Notes under the pieces: model-generated | Seen by the model: only the letters and a program-made list of their open reading frames with translations | Databases searched by the model: none | What the model was told of the DNA's origin: nothing | Position numbers and translations under genes: made by a program | Shown: positions 52,201-61,612 of the stretch, piece after piece | How the letters are laid out: every line of letters starts with the position of its first letter | Numbering within the stretch: the stretch's first letter is position 1 | From: Gordius sp. MW1 | Lineage: Eukaryota; Nematomorpha; Gordioida; Gordea; Gordiidae | Length of the DNA stretch: 64,000 nucleotides | Direction: 5' to 3' | Assembly (NCBI GenBank): GCA_964036665.1 | Contig: OZ038530.1 | Coordinates: 7,888,501-7,952,500 of the forward strand

Positions 52201-53898
52201 GTGTCTGTTTGAAATGCCTTGGGGACGGAGAAAAGGCCACCTCATGTTTTTATGACATCCTTGACAAGTTTGTTGATATATAAAAATAATTATAACATTC
52301 ATTCCTTTATATTTTTGTTGGGATCAATACACACTAATTTTGTGTTTCATTCCCCCGATCTAAATATAGTGATAATTTTGAATAATGTCACTATAAGAAT
52401 TTTTGCTTTGATTTTAAATTATAATCTTTCTTTCTAATAATTGCATTACTCGCCTTACTATTTTGCCCTATATGCTAACGATAAATGGCAATATGGCAAA
52501 AACGCTTTCCTTAAATTGTTATGTGCATTTATTAAGTGTGTGATCTCATTAATCGTACAGTAAAAATCATAACTGTAAAAGGAAAAATTATTTCTAAATT
52601 TGCCCGGCAACTATACAAAAAATAAATATTATACAATTGGTCTTCTAATGTCCACCCGTCTTTTACACGAAAATATTTTACCTTTAAATAAATTTAAATA
52701 GTAGTTCCTATAATTAATTAAGTAAAACCAAGAATACTTGTTATAAATGAATATACAAGAATCCCATTTAGTTGTTTTTAGAAAGTTCTTCTTTCATCCT
52801 TGTTTTGATGACGAGCACACTATTGCGATCGCGCAGAAGTTTTCGACTTGGCCCCCTAAAATATTCCTATTTTTAATAACAAATCTTTTTCTATTTTAAG
52901 TTTTTACATTCTGTCAACTATAAGTTTCTTATATACTGACTTCAAAATGAAAATATTTTTTAAACGATTAAAATTCAATAGCTACTTTGTAAAAAATGTA
53001 TAAGCATGTATCTAAAATTAATAATAAAGTGAATTATGAAAGGAAATATATTAATACCCAACACGAGCCCAATTTTTTGTTAATTTTTATTTTTGGACTC
53101 AACCTCGTACCTCGCCTAAATGTAAATATTTTTAAGTTAATATTATATTTTTTCAACAATTAGCTAAAAAATTTCCTTACTATTTTTATTTTTTGTCTCA
53201 ATAATAATAGGTTTTTTCATTAAGGTTACATATAATTTTTAGAACTTTCAGGCAAGCGGTTTGTTAAATTAATAAATAATATCATTAAAATATAATTATC
53301 AAATTAACCTGCTTTTATCATGTAATATAATTAAATGTATTGATTTTTTAAAATAGGAAACAGCTGATAAAAGATGATCTTTACTTAGTCCCATACGCCA
53401 TCGTAGAGTTGGCATTTATCGCCATACAGCTAAATGACACATTAACGGCATCTCAACTATTAGAAAACGCAAGGTATATTGATGTCCAATATTGAATTAC
53501 ACAAAAATTTTACAAATAAAACTTGTTTCGACAGAGTTGTTCACTCCATTAATAATAATTTGACGTTTTCTTTAAATTATATTCCCAGAACATACAATGG
53601 TTATTCGCTCCAAAGTCGACTCCATTTTAAAATTCACTCGGCATTTAAAATGATAGAAGCGATAAGCAATCCACCGACTCCCACTTCTCTGGATTCCACT
53701 GTTTTAGAAACCATTCAAGCTATTCCGAGTTATCCATTGCTTCCCCTTGAATCGATCACTTCATCCGAATCGACCATTGTTTCCAAGTCGGAGCCAAAAT
53801 TTTTTAATTCAATCGTTTCGTCATCTAACCTTCCGAATTGTTCAAATGTCGAAGAAATCGATGAGAATACGTCGGGTAGCAAATGGAATAATCCGTAA
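37269..53898 (+). CDS. TTC39: TTC39-family tetratricopeptide-repeat protein, sixteen exons
   Basis: TTC39 proteins (related to yeast Iml2, DUF3808) are TPR-like helical repeat proteins; mammalian TTC39B is linked to lipid metabolism. Exons: 37269-37363, 37419-37494, 46151-46277, 46542-46674, 47701-47809, 48404-48469, 48740-48830, 48876-48943, 49049-49108, 49467-49558, 50291-50449, 51497-51614, 51937-52048, 52150-52267, 53357-53473, 53589-53898, phase-consistent, 616 aa. Diagnostic stretches: CRGLQLFLNNRFALA (exon 1), ESMYHSLGYSTLLYLQAFMTF (2, split), HAELCYAECILEKALLTF (4), LPARILKLLEFIGFSG (6), HHLCYWELMWCY (10), FKQRLAGKSLPVEKF (12), YIWNGFSIV (13), YSLQSRLHFKIHSAF (16). The last 75 residues, Ser/Pro-rich, are not conserved. 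Exon 11 uses a weak donor (GTCTCA) chosen because it restores family spacing; the exon 7 acceptor is also weak. The ATG is the first in frame; an upstream exon is possible. The orthology (A, B or C) is not resolved. Confidence 0.93.
37883..37962 (-). repeat. tRNA-like sequence inside the hAT element
   Basis: On the minus strand GCAGCATGGTGTGAGTGGTT resembles the 5' part and A box of a Ser-type tRNA, and GAGTTCGAATCC about 50 nt later is a good B box. The acceptor stem does not pair well, so it is read as a tRNA relic or SINE head, not a functional gene. Confidence 0.55.
38260..39198 (+). CDS. hAT transposase C-terminal part, ZBED5/FAM200-like
   Basis: A 312-codon frame without stops. FHTEVRWLSRGKILTRLFEL and FTILNQLNISMQG, then LLPFASTYLCEKGFSTM, match the second half of the ZBED5/FAM200/GTF2IRD2-type domesticated hAT proteins; the CEKGFSTM end is the hAT dimerisation region. 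The BED zinc finger and first catalytic Asp, normally N-terminal, are absent, so the product alone should not cut DNA. The ATG is the first in this frame; coding-like sequence does not clearly extend upstream. Confidence 0.85.
   Translation: MSEELNEVLIISVKIINFIKGSSLKSRLFSIFCEEVGADNSSLLFHTEVRWLSRGKILTRLFELRLEVELFLNDKNSSLSSYFDDNNWVAKLSYLADIFTILNQLNISMQGPKSDIFTMHNKIEAMKMKLQRWIQRIDSNIYEMFPFYSQLISDSKFQFEKENVNYLIKCHILKLIDKFEKYFPNDEGHITKLWIQDPYNNYKNTNLSSDDEDSLLELINDCNLKSLFKTKSLAQVWIQIRAEYPPLFSAAMQNLLPFASTYLCEKGFSTMVDIKTKKRNRLRLDSCMRIALQSIEPRINKLVDDVQQQKSH
39274..39320. repeat. Perfect 23-bp hairpin in the hAT element
   Basis: Arms of 23 bp around a single central T, starting TATTATTTCATTATC and ending in its complement, 76 bp after the transposase stop codon. 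Confidence 0.9.
39770..39932. mobile_element. MITE, CATGGGCGTAGCC family
   Basis: Ends CATGGGCATAGCCAGG and CTGGCTACGCCCAGG with the family interior; target duplication unclear. Confidence 0.75.
40190..40420. mobile_element. Decayed right end of the GGCCCG hAT family
   Basis: Can be aligned with 7020-7334: GAGATATT...ATGAAC, then ACACCTTC, GGCCCGTTGTTATG and GGCCGTGTAGGTCCTTA. The left end is missing. Confidence 0.6.
42636..42765. mobile_element. MITE, CATGGGCGTAGCC family
   Basis: Ends CATGGGCGTACCCAGG and GCGTACGCCTATG; flanking 8-mers match at about six positions. Confidence 0.75.
43082..43255. mobile_element. MITE, CATGGGCGTAGCC family
   Basis: Ends CATGGGCTTAGCCAG and CTGGCTACGCCCATG; flanking TGTATACC and TGTAGACC match at 7 of 8 positions. 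Confidence 0.85.
44280..44580. other. GC-richer patch in TTC39 intron 2
   Basis: CpG-containing sequence amid AT-rich intron, with an open 78-codon plus-strand frame (44353-44589) and a palindromic TTGTGTGCATTAGCGCACAA. It could be an alternative promoter or exon; nothing in it matches a known protein. Confidence 0.3.
45000..45075. repeat. Short tandem duplication
   Basis: Two adjacent copies of a roughly 39-bp unit containing CCGCTTTATACTAAATCATA. Confidence 0.85.
45640..45850 (-). repeat. Interspersed repeat, GGTAATCA family, inverted copy
   Basis: Reverse complement matches 6590-6730: GGTAATCAGTATCGGGCAC, TGAGCTCAGGCGAGGTCGAA and ACAACCTAGACAAGTT. Confidence 0.7.
47390..47475. repeat. 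GGGCCGGG-rich repeat remnant
   Basis: GGGCGGGCGGGC and GGGCCGGGTTTGGGC in TTC39 intron 4; a relic of a GGCCCG-type element. Ends not found. Confidence 0.4.
48522..48669. mobile_element. MITE, CATGGGCGTAGCC family
   Basis: Ends CATGGGCGTAGCCAGG and CTGGATACGCCCATG; flanks GTAATATG and CTAATGTG match at 6 of 8. It occupies most of the 270-bp intron before TTC39 exon 7. Confidence 0.8.
50450..51496. other. TTC39 intron 11
   Basis: AT-rich; a decayed GCCCG-rich patch with GGATCTCTA lies near 51210-51316. No gene recognised. Confidence 0.5.
52268..53356. other. TTC39 intron 14
   Basis: AT-rich, nothing recognised on either strand. Confidence 0.5.
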
Positions 53899-53924
53899 TA
53901 ATTGTATTTGCACTCTGTAAACCA

Positions 53925-53930
53925 AATAAA
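53925..53930 (+). other. Candidate poly(A) signal of TTC39
   Basis: AATAAA 27 nt past the TAA stop. Confidence 0.65.
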
Positions 53931-53951
53931 TACCAGGCGCTTCGTATATGT

Positions 53952-54156
53952 ATTGGTGTTGTAAAAACGGCAAGATTTTGTTTGGTCGACCTTTGGTGTT
54001 AGTCGACTTAATATAATAGATCTAGGTATTTGATCTTGCCTTTGGTCTATTTATGCGACTAAGAAAAATAGACCCAAAGATCTTTGGTTTGTTCGTGTTT
54101 AGTCGACTAAAAACAAAGGTCTACTTAACGAACTCCTGCCGTTTTACAATACCAAT
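53952..54156. mobile_element. MITE, TTGTAAAAACGGC/GGTCGAC family
   Basis: Ends ATTGGTGTTGTAAAAACGGC and CCGTTTTACAATACCAAT are inverted; TTTGGTCGACC and TTTAGTCGAC lie inside. It sits between the TTC39 poly(A) signal and the next coding block. Confidence 0.8.
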
Positions 54157-54188
54157 ATGTATATATTGCATTTTTGATTGTTGATTAG

Positions 54189-54897
54189 GCCACAGTCCCC
54201 ATTACCTTTCGGCAGGGAAATGGATCGAGGTAATAGTCATCATGCAAAAGAAAAGATTTCCGGCGTTAATGCCCTGAAAAAGATCGTGGTCGCAGCAGCT
54301 TGTACCACGGTCGGTCGTAATAAAAAAAATAAAACCAACCGAGGCCCCTTCTTCACCAAACCGCCCGTATTCAAGATATCGCGAGAGCCGCTTAAGAGTT
54401 CTCACTCGTCGCACGATCTGGGAGCCGTGGCGACGTTGGAAGAAGAAGGAGGCAAAGAAGGCTCGGGGGGTCAAACCCTGGGACGCACAAAAAAAAGTCA
54501 CGGTTTCGCTAATACTTCCATCTCTTTCCTCAACCTAGCGGCAGCCTATTTGCCTCGCACTTCTTCCATTGGAGGCGGGCCTCAAGCGTCATCACCAACC
54601 CCTTCCGCATCCATAACACCCTCCCCGTCCCCTTCTAGCTTGGTTGGGAGCAAGAGTACAGCTTTTAAATATCTAGTGGGTGGTGGTGCCACAGTCCGAC
54701 CCGAGTCACATCAAGGGGTAGAGGTTGTGAAGAAGAAATCGCATCATCACCACCACCACGCCGGAGCAAACCTTAAATCCTTAGCCAATTCGACGGCCCT
54801 CAAACTTAGGCATCATCTATCCACTATGCTACCACAAAATCAATCGTCCGTCTCTACAAAAAATATCACGCCAGACACCTTGACTCGACCTGACTGA
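54189..54897 (+). CDS. Unassigned coding block, Ser/His/Lys-rich, possibly an alternative last exon of TTC39
   Basis: I do not recognise the protein. An open frame runs from an acceptor at 54188 (GATTAG) to TGA at 54895-54897. If intron-free it could start at the ATG at 54223, giving 224 residues. It is markedly richer in GC at third positions than the TTC39 exons and is low complexity: basic and glycine-rich near the middle, a Ser/Pro stretch (PSASITPSPSPSS), and KKKSHHHHHHAG near the end. No membrane segment or known domain. The acceptor at 54188 leaves one base before the first codon, which matches the phase of TTC39 exon 15 (ending 53473), so exon 15 could splice here instead of to 53589. 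A separate gene with upstream exons not seen is equally possible. Confidence 0.5.
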
Positions 54898-55318
54898 ACG
54901 TTTGGGGCGAGATAGTTTAACGACTGACTAAGGCTCACCTTAATTTGTTTTAATTACCAAGTAGAAAGGTTAAGTGCAAATATAGCTCACGTATTCATCT
55001 TTAACTTATTCCTAAACTCTCCTTAAAATGTACGAAATGTTATTTGTAATGTAACATAGTATAGCTTAAAAGCGATTCTGAATCGTTGACTTGTTATGTA
55101 CGTGTTTAGTATATACTCGTATTTGTTTTGGTGTAAAATTTCCAAATGTTACTATTCTATCATTCGCAATATGTAAATAAATTTTTTATTTATATGTATT
55201 CAGTCTTCTTTAAGTCTTAATGTAAGATAATTTTCTCTTTTCATTAATCTTTTTTCGCGTCCATTATATGTTAGTGCATTGTCGAAGCGGCAAGAAATAT
55301 AGAAATTCAAGGTTGTAA
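54898..55318 (+). other. 3' UTR-like segment with poly(A) signal
   Basis: AT-rich after the stop at 54897, with AATAAA at 55176-55181. Nothing else recognised. Confidence 0.45.
55176..55181 (+). other. Candidate poly(A) signal for the 54189-54897 coding block
   Basis: AATAAA followed by a T-rich tract, about 280 nt after the stop. Confidence 0.5.
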
Positions 55319-55319
55319 A

Positions 55320-55888
55320 TATCACAGGTCTCCAAAAAACAATCCTGCAATCGGACCTATAATTCTTATAGAGAATTTTGCGCTGAACAATATGTCCTTA
55401 AGTTTTTTCCAAAATTTTCAGTTTTTTAGATAAACTAGGTTGAAAGTGGAGCCCTTTTATAAACATTTTCGAGGCTATATTGCCACGGCATTTTTAAAAC
55501 ATAATAAAAATTATTAATTTAATCCTGTGAATTCGTCTATTGGTCCATTATTTTAATTTTTGTTTAAACTCTATACTTAAATTTATCCGCGTTTACGTTC
55601 AAAAATCGTCTCACTATGTCTGAAAAACGGAGTACTCTCTCCCTTCATCTACCCACCTCTCTTTCTCCTCCATTCCTGCTCTCATGTGTGCTTGGCTAGG
55701 ATATGGGGGCGAACCTTCATCTACACGAATAAATTAAAATTTTTCAATAAAAATTAAAAATGCCGTGACAATATAGCCTCAAAAATGGGTAAAAGAGGCA
55801 TTTTCATACTTTTAACCTCAGTTTTCTAAAAAACTGAAAGTTTTGGGGGATTATTTTGGTTTGATTGCGGGATGGTTTCACAAAGTCA
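55320..55888. mobile_element. Foldback-type element, copy A
   Basis: Long inverted arms: left CAATCCTGCAATCGGACC, GAATTTTGCGCTGAACAA, GAGGCTATATTGCCACGGCA; right TGCCGTGACAATATAGCCTC ... GATTGCGGGAT. The arms are 120-200 bp. Shares sequence with copy B at 61613-62475. Boundaries are approximate. Confidence 0.75.
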
Positions 55889-55979
55889 ATATTTGTGACT
55901 TGTGTAATTACTGACGCAATAAGTTAACCGAGGTTGGTTACAGGCGCGTAGCCAGGATTTCCTCCAGGTGGGGGTTGGG

Positions 55980-57290
55980 ATATGAATGATAAGAGATGAT
56001 GAAAGTCCGGCCCATTCGGTCATCGGCCGGGCCACTATCTTAAAATTAGATTATCTACCGGGCGTAGCAGACCTTTAATCTAGCGAACGTATAAAATAAC
56101 CACTTAAATTAACTCGATTTGTGTGAATTTCCTTTATATTTGTTTTACCACCGAGAAATTAATTTTTATCAATTTGTTTTCTAGTTATACACCAGAGGTC
56201 AGATTTGTTTGGAATTTTCTGCCCGGGTACAATTTTTTAACTTCATTGCTCGCCCGAGTTACTAGAGCTGCCCGGCCCGATATATTAAATTTGCCCGTTA
56301 GGCCCGAATTTATGCGATCTCAAAATCTTTCAACCAAGCATTAAATTGATGGCATATTGATTAAAACAAATTAGCTATATTTTAAAATCACGGTTAAAAT
56401 CAAATTTTCTATATTATTTAAAATTCAAATGAGATGCAATTATTCAAATGATACTTTTAATCTGTAGTTTTAATCCTAATAGGTGAAAATTGGTAGTATT
56501 TGGTCTTTTAAAAAATTTGGGAAGAGTTTCTTTGAAATATTATGTTATGACTGTCAAAACCGCTCATAGGTCACAAAATTTCAATAGACTAAATGCTAAT
56601 GCATTTAGGCTCAAGCATGCTAGAACGTTTACAAATCATTTAATAGCAAAATATAAAGTGGATCCATCCGATGTCCATGAAAATATTTATGTAGCGACTT
56701 TGTAATTAAGTTTAAATTATACATATTTTATTATAAATAATCTTACAAAACAAAATAGACTCCCCTTTTGGGTAATCCCGTTTCTATAAATAAACTTATG
56801 GATAAAATTAGTTCACTTATTCTAATTCTTGTGCTCTGTTAATACTTACTTTTTTGATAAACAATAATTTATCAATAGAATTTAAATGCAATTTGTGGGA
56901 AAAACTTTTATTTAAAGCTAAAAAAGAAAGTTATGGAAATTAATTATTATAAAAATAAGTAATAGCTTAGCAACGAGTGATAAGGGAATAAAAAAGGTGA
57001 ATTGCAAATTGAAGAAGCTTTGTTAGACCAGATATGATTTGTTAAAAAAAATTAAATGGAATTATAAAAAAATTTAACACTTGCATGCCTTGTGTGAATT
57101 TGGGCATGACGCTTTTGTATTTTATCTAGAGTCTAGATAAAATACAAAAGATTCTAGACGGCACATGTGAATTAAGAACAATGAAAGGGATTAATACATT
57201 ATATTAATTGCCCGAATCTTATCATCGTGCCCGCCCATAAATAAAAATTAATGACATTTGCCCGACCCGTGGACCGGTGTAATATCCATT
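55980..57290. mobile_element. Decayed GCCCG-rich hAT-like region with a BED-finger remnant
   Basis: GCCCGG patches at 56005-56060, 56220-56300 and 57210-57280 flank a frame near 56485-56580 that reads IWSFKKFGKSFFEILCYDC, similar to a BED zinc finger (W..F ... C..C). Stops follow. Ends and target duplication not found. It could be a relic of an autonomous partner of the GGCCCG hAT. Confidence 0.4.
57112..57150. repeat. Perfect 39-bp palindrome
   Basis: Arms of 19 bp (CTTTTGTATTTTATCTAGA and complement) around a single G. Confidence 0.92.
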
Positions 57291-57530
57291 TCCACGACGC
57301 TCAAAAAAATCGACATGCCGATCAAAAATTTTTCTTAAAATTTGAAATTAAATTTCTATGGGCTAAGACAAACGTCAATCAACAGATGTTTTTAGTTACT
57401 AACCTATAAAATTCACAAAAAATATTGATTATAATTCAACCATGGTTTACAAGATTAATTAAAATTTATCATTGTAATTAAAATTTTTCATATTTAGCAT
57501 TCTGCATTTACTTCTTTTGATATGTATTTT

Positions 57531-58256
57531 TGAGCTTGAGCTGATGATCATTGATCTATGTTTATAATTCCTTTTAAATGGCTGATATAATTTATAAAGT
57601 CAATATTATATTGTATTTGGTACATTTAATAACCTAAGGGATATTTGAGTGAGTATTTAAATACATTAGCTAATGATCATTATATCTGATCTATGTTTAT
57701 AAGCCTATCCTTTTAATTGTAAAGCTAATTGATGAACTCAATATTGTATTTGGTACATTTATAATAACCTAAGGGATATCTGTTGAGCTTGAGCTAATGA
57801 TCATTATATCTGATCTATGTTTATAAGCCTATCCTTTTAATTGTAATTTAATAGGGCTAATTGATGAACTCAATTTTGTATTTTGTATATTTATAATAAC
57901 CTAAGGGATATCTGTTGAGCTTGAGCTAATGATCATTATATCTGATCTATGTTTATAAGCCTATCCTTTTAATTGGAATTTTGGTAGGGCTAATTGATGA
58001 ACTCAATTTTGTATTTGGTATATTTATAATAACCTAAGGGATATCTGTTGAGCTTGAGCTAATGATCATTATATCTAATCTATGTTTATAAGCCTATCCT
58101 TTTAATTGTATTTTTGGTAGGGCTAATTGATGAACTCAATTTTGTATTTGGTACATTTATAATAACCTAAGGAATAGCTGAGTTAGTACTTGAATACATT
58201 GAGTTTGAGCTAGTGATCATTATATCTAATCTATGTTTATAAGCCTATCCTATTAA
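57531..58256. repeat. Minisatellite, about 132-bp unit
   Basis: Five to six units with GAGCTTGAGCTAATGATCAT, CTATGTTTATAAGCCTATCC and AATAACCTAAGGGATA. Later units are near-identical; the first and last are diverged. Confidence 0.9.
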
Positions 58257-58662
58257 TTATTTTTATTGTCTATAAGCTTAAAACTAAGGTAAAGTTTATA
58301 ACTTAGACTAATAAAGTAAAAGATTTTTTAATAAGCTTCAAATGATTATGTGCATTTTTATACAAAACTAGAGATGAAAATACAAATGCTTGAGCTTGAC
58401 TAAACTGATATTCATAATTTTCTTGATTATTCATAATTTTCTTGATTTAACCTAAATTTATAAAATACATGTGAAAAAAAAGATTTGATAATATACTTAA
58501 ATGGCTAAATTGATAGTTTGTTAGTGATTCTCTAAATTTTAATTTAGATAATTATGCATAGTAAATATTTGAAATATTTTGAAAGTCTTGTGTCGTCATT
58601 TTAGTGTCTTCAAAAAAAATACATGTTTTTGTGCCAAAACTAACCTATTGAGCTTTTAGGAA

Positions 58663-58674
58663 GATCACGTGATA
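58663..58674 (+). promoter_or_regulatory. E-box/M-box TCACGTGA with nearby CCAAT
   Basis: GATCACGTGATA is an exact palindromic E-box with the TCACGTGA core bound by MITF/TFE factors (CLEAR/M-box). A CCAAT box follows at 58706-58710, about 63 bp before the candidate start codon at 58773. This is compatible with a promoter; function is inferred. Confidence 0.45.
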
Positions 58675-58772
58675 TAGCATATAACTCGTTATTATGCCAT
58701 ATTAACCAATAGGAATGTTCAACTGAGCGTCGTCGTTTTTTAAATGTCGACGTTTCAGATCATTACACCGGG

Positions 58773-58932
58773 ATGGCTGATTCAGACAGCGGGCCGGGCA
58801 TTCTGGTCTCAGGTATGCACCTCCAAAAATGGGCAAAAACGCTCATTTTCGCAACTTTGAACTGAATTATTTCCTAATCTTGACGTATAGGAGAAAAACA
58901 TATTCGTGTTCACCATAAAAAACTCTATAAAA
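58773..58932 (+). CDS. Candidate first two coding exons of an unidentified gene
   Basis: ATG at 58773 opens MADSDSGPGILVS, ending at donor GTATGC (58813). A second exon 58891-58932 continues in phase as GEKHIRVHHKKLYK to donor GTATGT. The stretch is locally GC-rich, downstream of an E-box and a CCAAT box. I do not recognise the protein, and no further exon was found with confidence. If real, it would overlap the minus-strand MZT2 gene in a later intron. Confidence 0.35.
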
Positions 58933-59955
58933 GTATGTTCACCATTTTCCACTTAATTTTTTGTGGGCCTGTGTCATTTAAAATTATTTTACCAAATTTT
59001 GCTCATGAACAAGGCACATATTGGGCACGAAATTAATGGAACTTTCATTACAAAAATATTTTGCAAAAAATATGATTTTGCACGGCTAAGGCAACCTTTT
59101 TAAAATGTCACAAATTACTTATAATGACGTGTTCTTCCAACTTTTAACTTATGGGTAGTTATGAAATATTTATTCATCTTTAGACACTAAAGTTAAAAGA
59201 TCACTCTGGGGCTATCTAGGGTTTGAATTAGTCATTAAACTATAATAATAGGCTTTGGCATATGCCTATTATTTTATTATATAAATAATACCATTGTAAC
59301 AAATATATATAATAAATATCTTGCATGTGTCAGAGTAACTTTAAATGCTACTGTTAAAATCTGCTTTAAACTAACTAGTGAAGGGTACCATAGATCTGGC
59401 TTACACATTTTATTAAAGCCTTTACTTGATTCTATCTAAAATGGGTGTATAATGCCAAACACACCACATTTGTTTGCTAGGGTAAAAATGGATAGAATGT
59501 TTAAAAACATAGATTAACAGAGTCTCTACAACCCTGCTACAATTTTAATAGTACATGGTACGTAAATGGTAAATTTAAATATGGCTTTGATTTAAAATTA
59601 AAATATTGAAGATTGCCATATGTCAAATCAGGGATATATAAACAGCCTGATATGGAAGATCTATATTTGTAGGACAAATATAATTATTATATGCAAGTTT
59701 TAAATAAAATGACCATTCTTTACTGGTTTATGTTTTAAATAGCCCTAATTTCCCAATAAATATCTGAGGGACTTTAATTGGTACATATTAACATAGAAGG
59801 CTTTAAATAGGTTGGGTTATTTAAACTTCTAAAAACATCTATGCTTTTTAAATATAAATTGAATAATTAAGTAAATATATTAATATAATCATTATAATAT
59901 TTTGAAGCATCTAAATAGGTTCATTTTCAATATTCATTGCATGAATTTAATATTT

Positions 59956-60189
59956 TTAAACAACGTTGGTAGTCTCATCATTGACCATTTTCAAAGTTTT
60001 GATGATAGCAAGAGGAGACACATCAAGTTTAAGTAGTAAAAATATTTCTCTAAATAATTTTGAGTTATGTAAGTATATTATTCACTTAAAAATAACAGGA
60101 TGCATTTTTATTCCAGATAATATTACTAATTCAAAAATGTTAAACTCTTCTTGAGACAAAATAGTTTTGCCTTCTGAAAGAAATTCCAT
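59956..60189 (-). CDS. MZT2: MOZART2-like gamma-tubulin-complex protein, two exons
   Basis: MZT2 proteins bind the gamma-tubulin ring complex at centrosomes and spindle poles. Exons 60189-60086 and 60049-59956 are joined over a 36-nt GT-AG intron, in phase, giving 65 aa. ILSQEEFNIFELVILSG followed by HPVIFKEIFLLLKLDVSPLA and IIKTLKMV follows the conserved MOZART2 helical core (family pattern LSTEEMELYELA...PDVFKILVDLLKLNVAPLAV). The long disordered C-terminal tail of vertebrate MZT2 is missing: TAA comes soon after the core. The ATG at 60189 is the first in frame, but a strong acceptor (CTTTCAG, exon edge 60173) suggests the real N-terminus may be on another exon upstream. Confidence 0.75.
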
Positions 60190-60509
60190 TGAAATTTTAA
60201 ATTTTGAAATTATGCGTCTTAGACATATTAGCTAAAAATTTTATACTAAAAAAAAGTATTCAAAAAAGAATCTTGACAATAAATACTAGTAAAAAAATTT
60301 TTAATTCAAGCTTTTTATATGGAAAAATATTTTTTATAAGAATATTTTTTAATATCATGTTTTAACTTTTTTTAATAATTTATATGTTGATGTGTTTAGT
60401 ATATAAAACAATTAGTATAAACGTTTAAAGTAAGATATTGACGAAACAAGACTGTGTTAAACAAACACTATTTAACTTAGACAATATTAAAAAACTATTG
60501 TTATGCCCG

Positions 60510-60610
60510 CATGGGCCTAGCCAGGATTAAAAGAGGCAATAATTATTTAGGAATGGGCAAAATGACAATTTAGCCAAAGCTGTCGCCCCCTACCTGCCCT
60601 TTCACTCATG
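60510..60610. mobile_element. MITE, CATGGGCGTAGCC family, partial
   Basis: Left CATGGGCCTAGCCAGG is intact; the right end is reduced to a CCCCCTACC tract and CTCATG. Confidence 0.55.
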
Positions 60611-61612
60611 TTTACCAGAATTCAACTATCAAACTTAAATTAGGTTAAGGCATGGTGCCATTTTATCACATTCTTATAGAAATGTGGTTTTTAACTAGAA
60701 CATTTAAAAATCTGCTTCTACAAAAACAGATCTAAGAAATTCTTTGTATTATCTTACTACTCAAAGATCTAGTATTAACAAAATATATGCAAAGTTATAG
60801 TTATTTATAAATGTTTAGTTTTTAAATTAGTCCTTTAATTAAAGTCATTTTTCTTATTTTAAAATCAGCGCCCAGATTTTAATCTTTACCTGCATACTTC
60901 TTTCTGCAATTAGCAGGGATGTATAATGTAAATATCACTCGCCCCAATTCTTTTAATACCTTGAACACTGGGGCTGAGATAATAAAAAATTTGATTGTCA
61001 TTTACATGACTATGTGAAAAATATTTGTTTAGATTTCGATAAATTTAAATATTCTTTTACTAAAGTTCGACCAATATCCCATAATTGCTCCCAAAATTTT
61101 ATCTTAACTATAATTGTAAGTACTCAATCATCTTTAAATATATCAGAAATTTTATAATTTATACTCAAAGCTAATTAGATAATTTACGGAGAAAACACTT
61201 AATAAACGTTGAATAAATGTTGCAACAACTTGCCCTGCAAATGTCTAATCAAAACGGGTAACGATTTTAATTTAATTTCCTTTATCATCGATTCATGTCT
61301 CTGTAATTTTGTTCCTAAAGGTTTTAATTTGTCAATTTACAATCAAAAATTTTGTAATTAAATTTCATATTTTCTATCTGGGATCTATAAAAGATTAGGT
61401 TAATATCAAATCTGTCCCAACGATCTCTCATATAAATTATGTGATTTTAACCTATGCAGCCATACTGCTGTTAAAAAACTAAGGCTAACATTAACGATTA
61501 CATAATCCTAGAGACTTTCATAAAGTAAATAATAAAAAAATTCTTGCTTTAGAATTACTTGTTGGAAGGTATACTTAAGCAGTTATGTTCGTTGGCGGTT
61601 TAAATTCCACAG
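60611..61612. other. AT-rich sequence upstream of MZT2
   Basis: A minus-strand stretch near 60978-60891 is bounded by splice-like signals and open in frame, but it resembles no family known to me. Otherwise nothing recognised. Confidence 0.35.

Noticed and set aside
54202..54501. 99-codon minus-strand ORF
   Set aside because: Antisense shadow of the 54189-54897 coding block.
57531..58256. Hammerhead ribozyme array, suggested by CTGATGA in the first unit
   Set aside because: Other units read CTAATGA and no GAAA core or matching stems were found.
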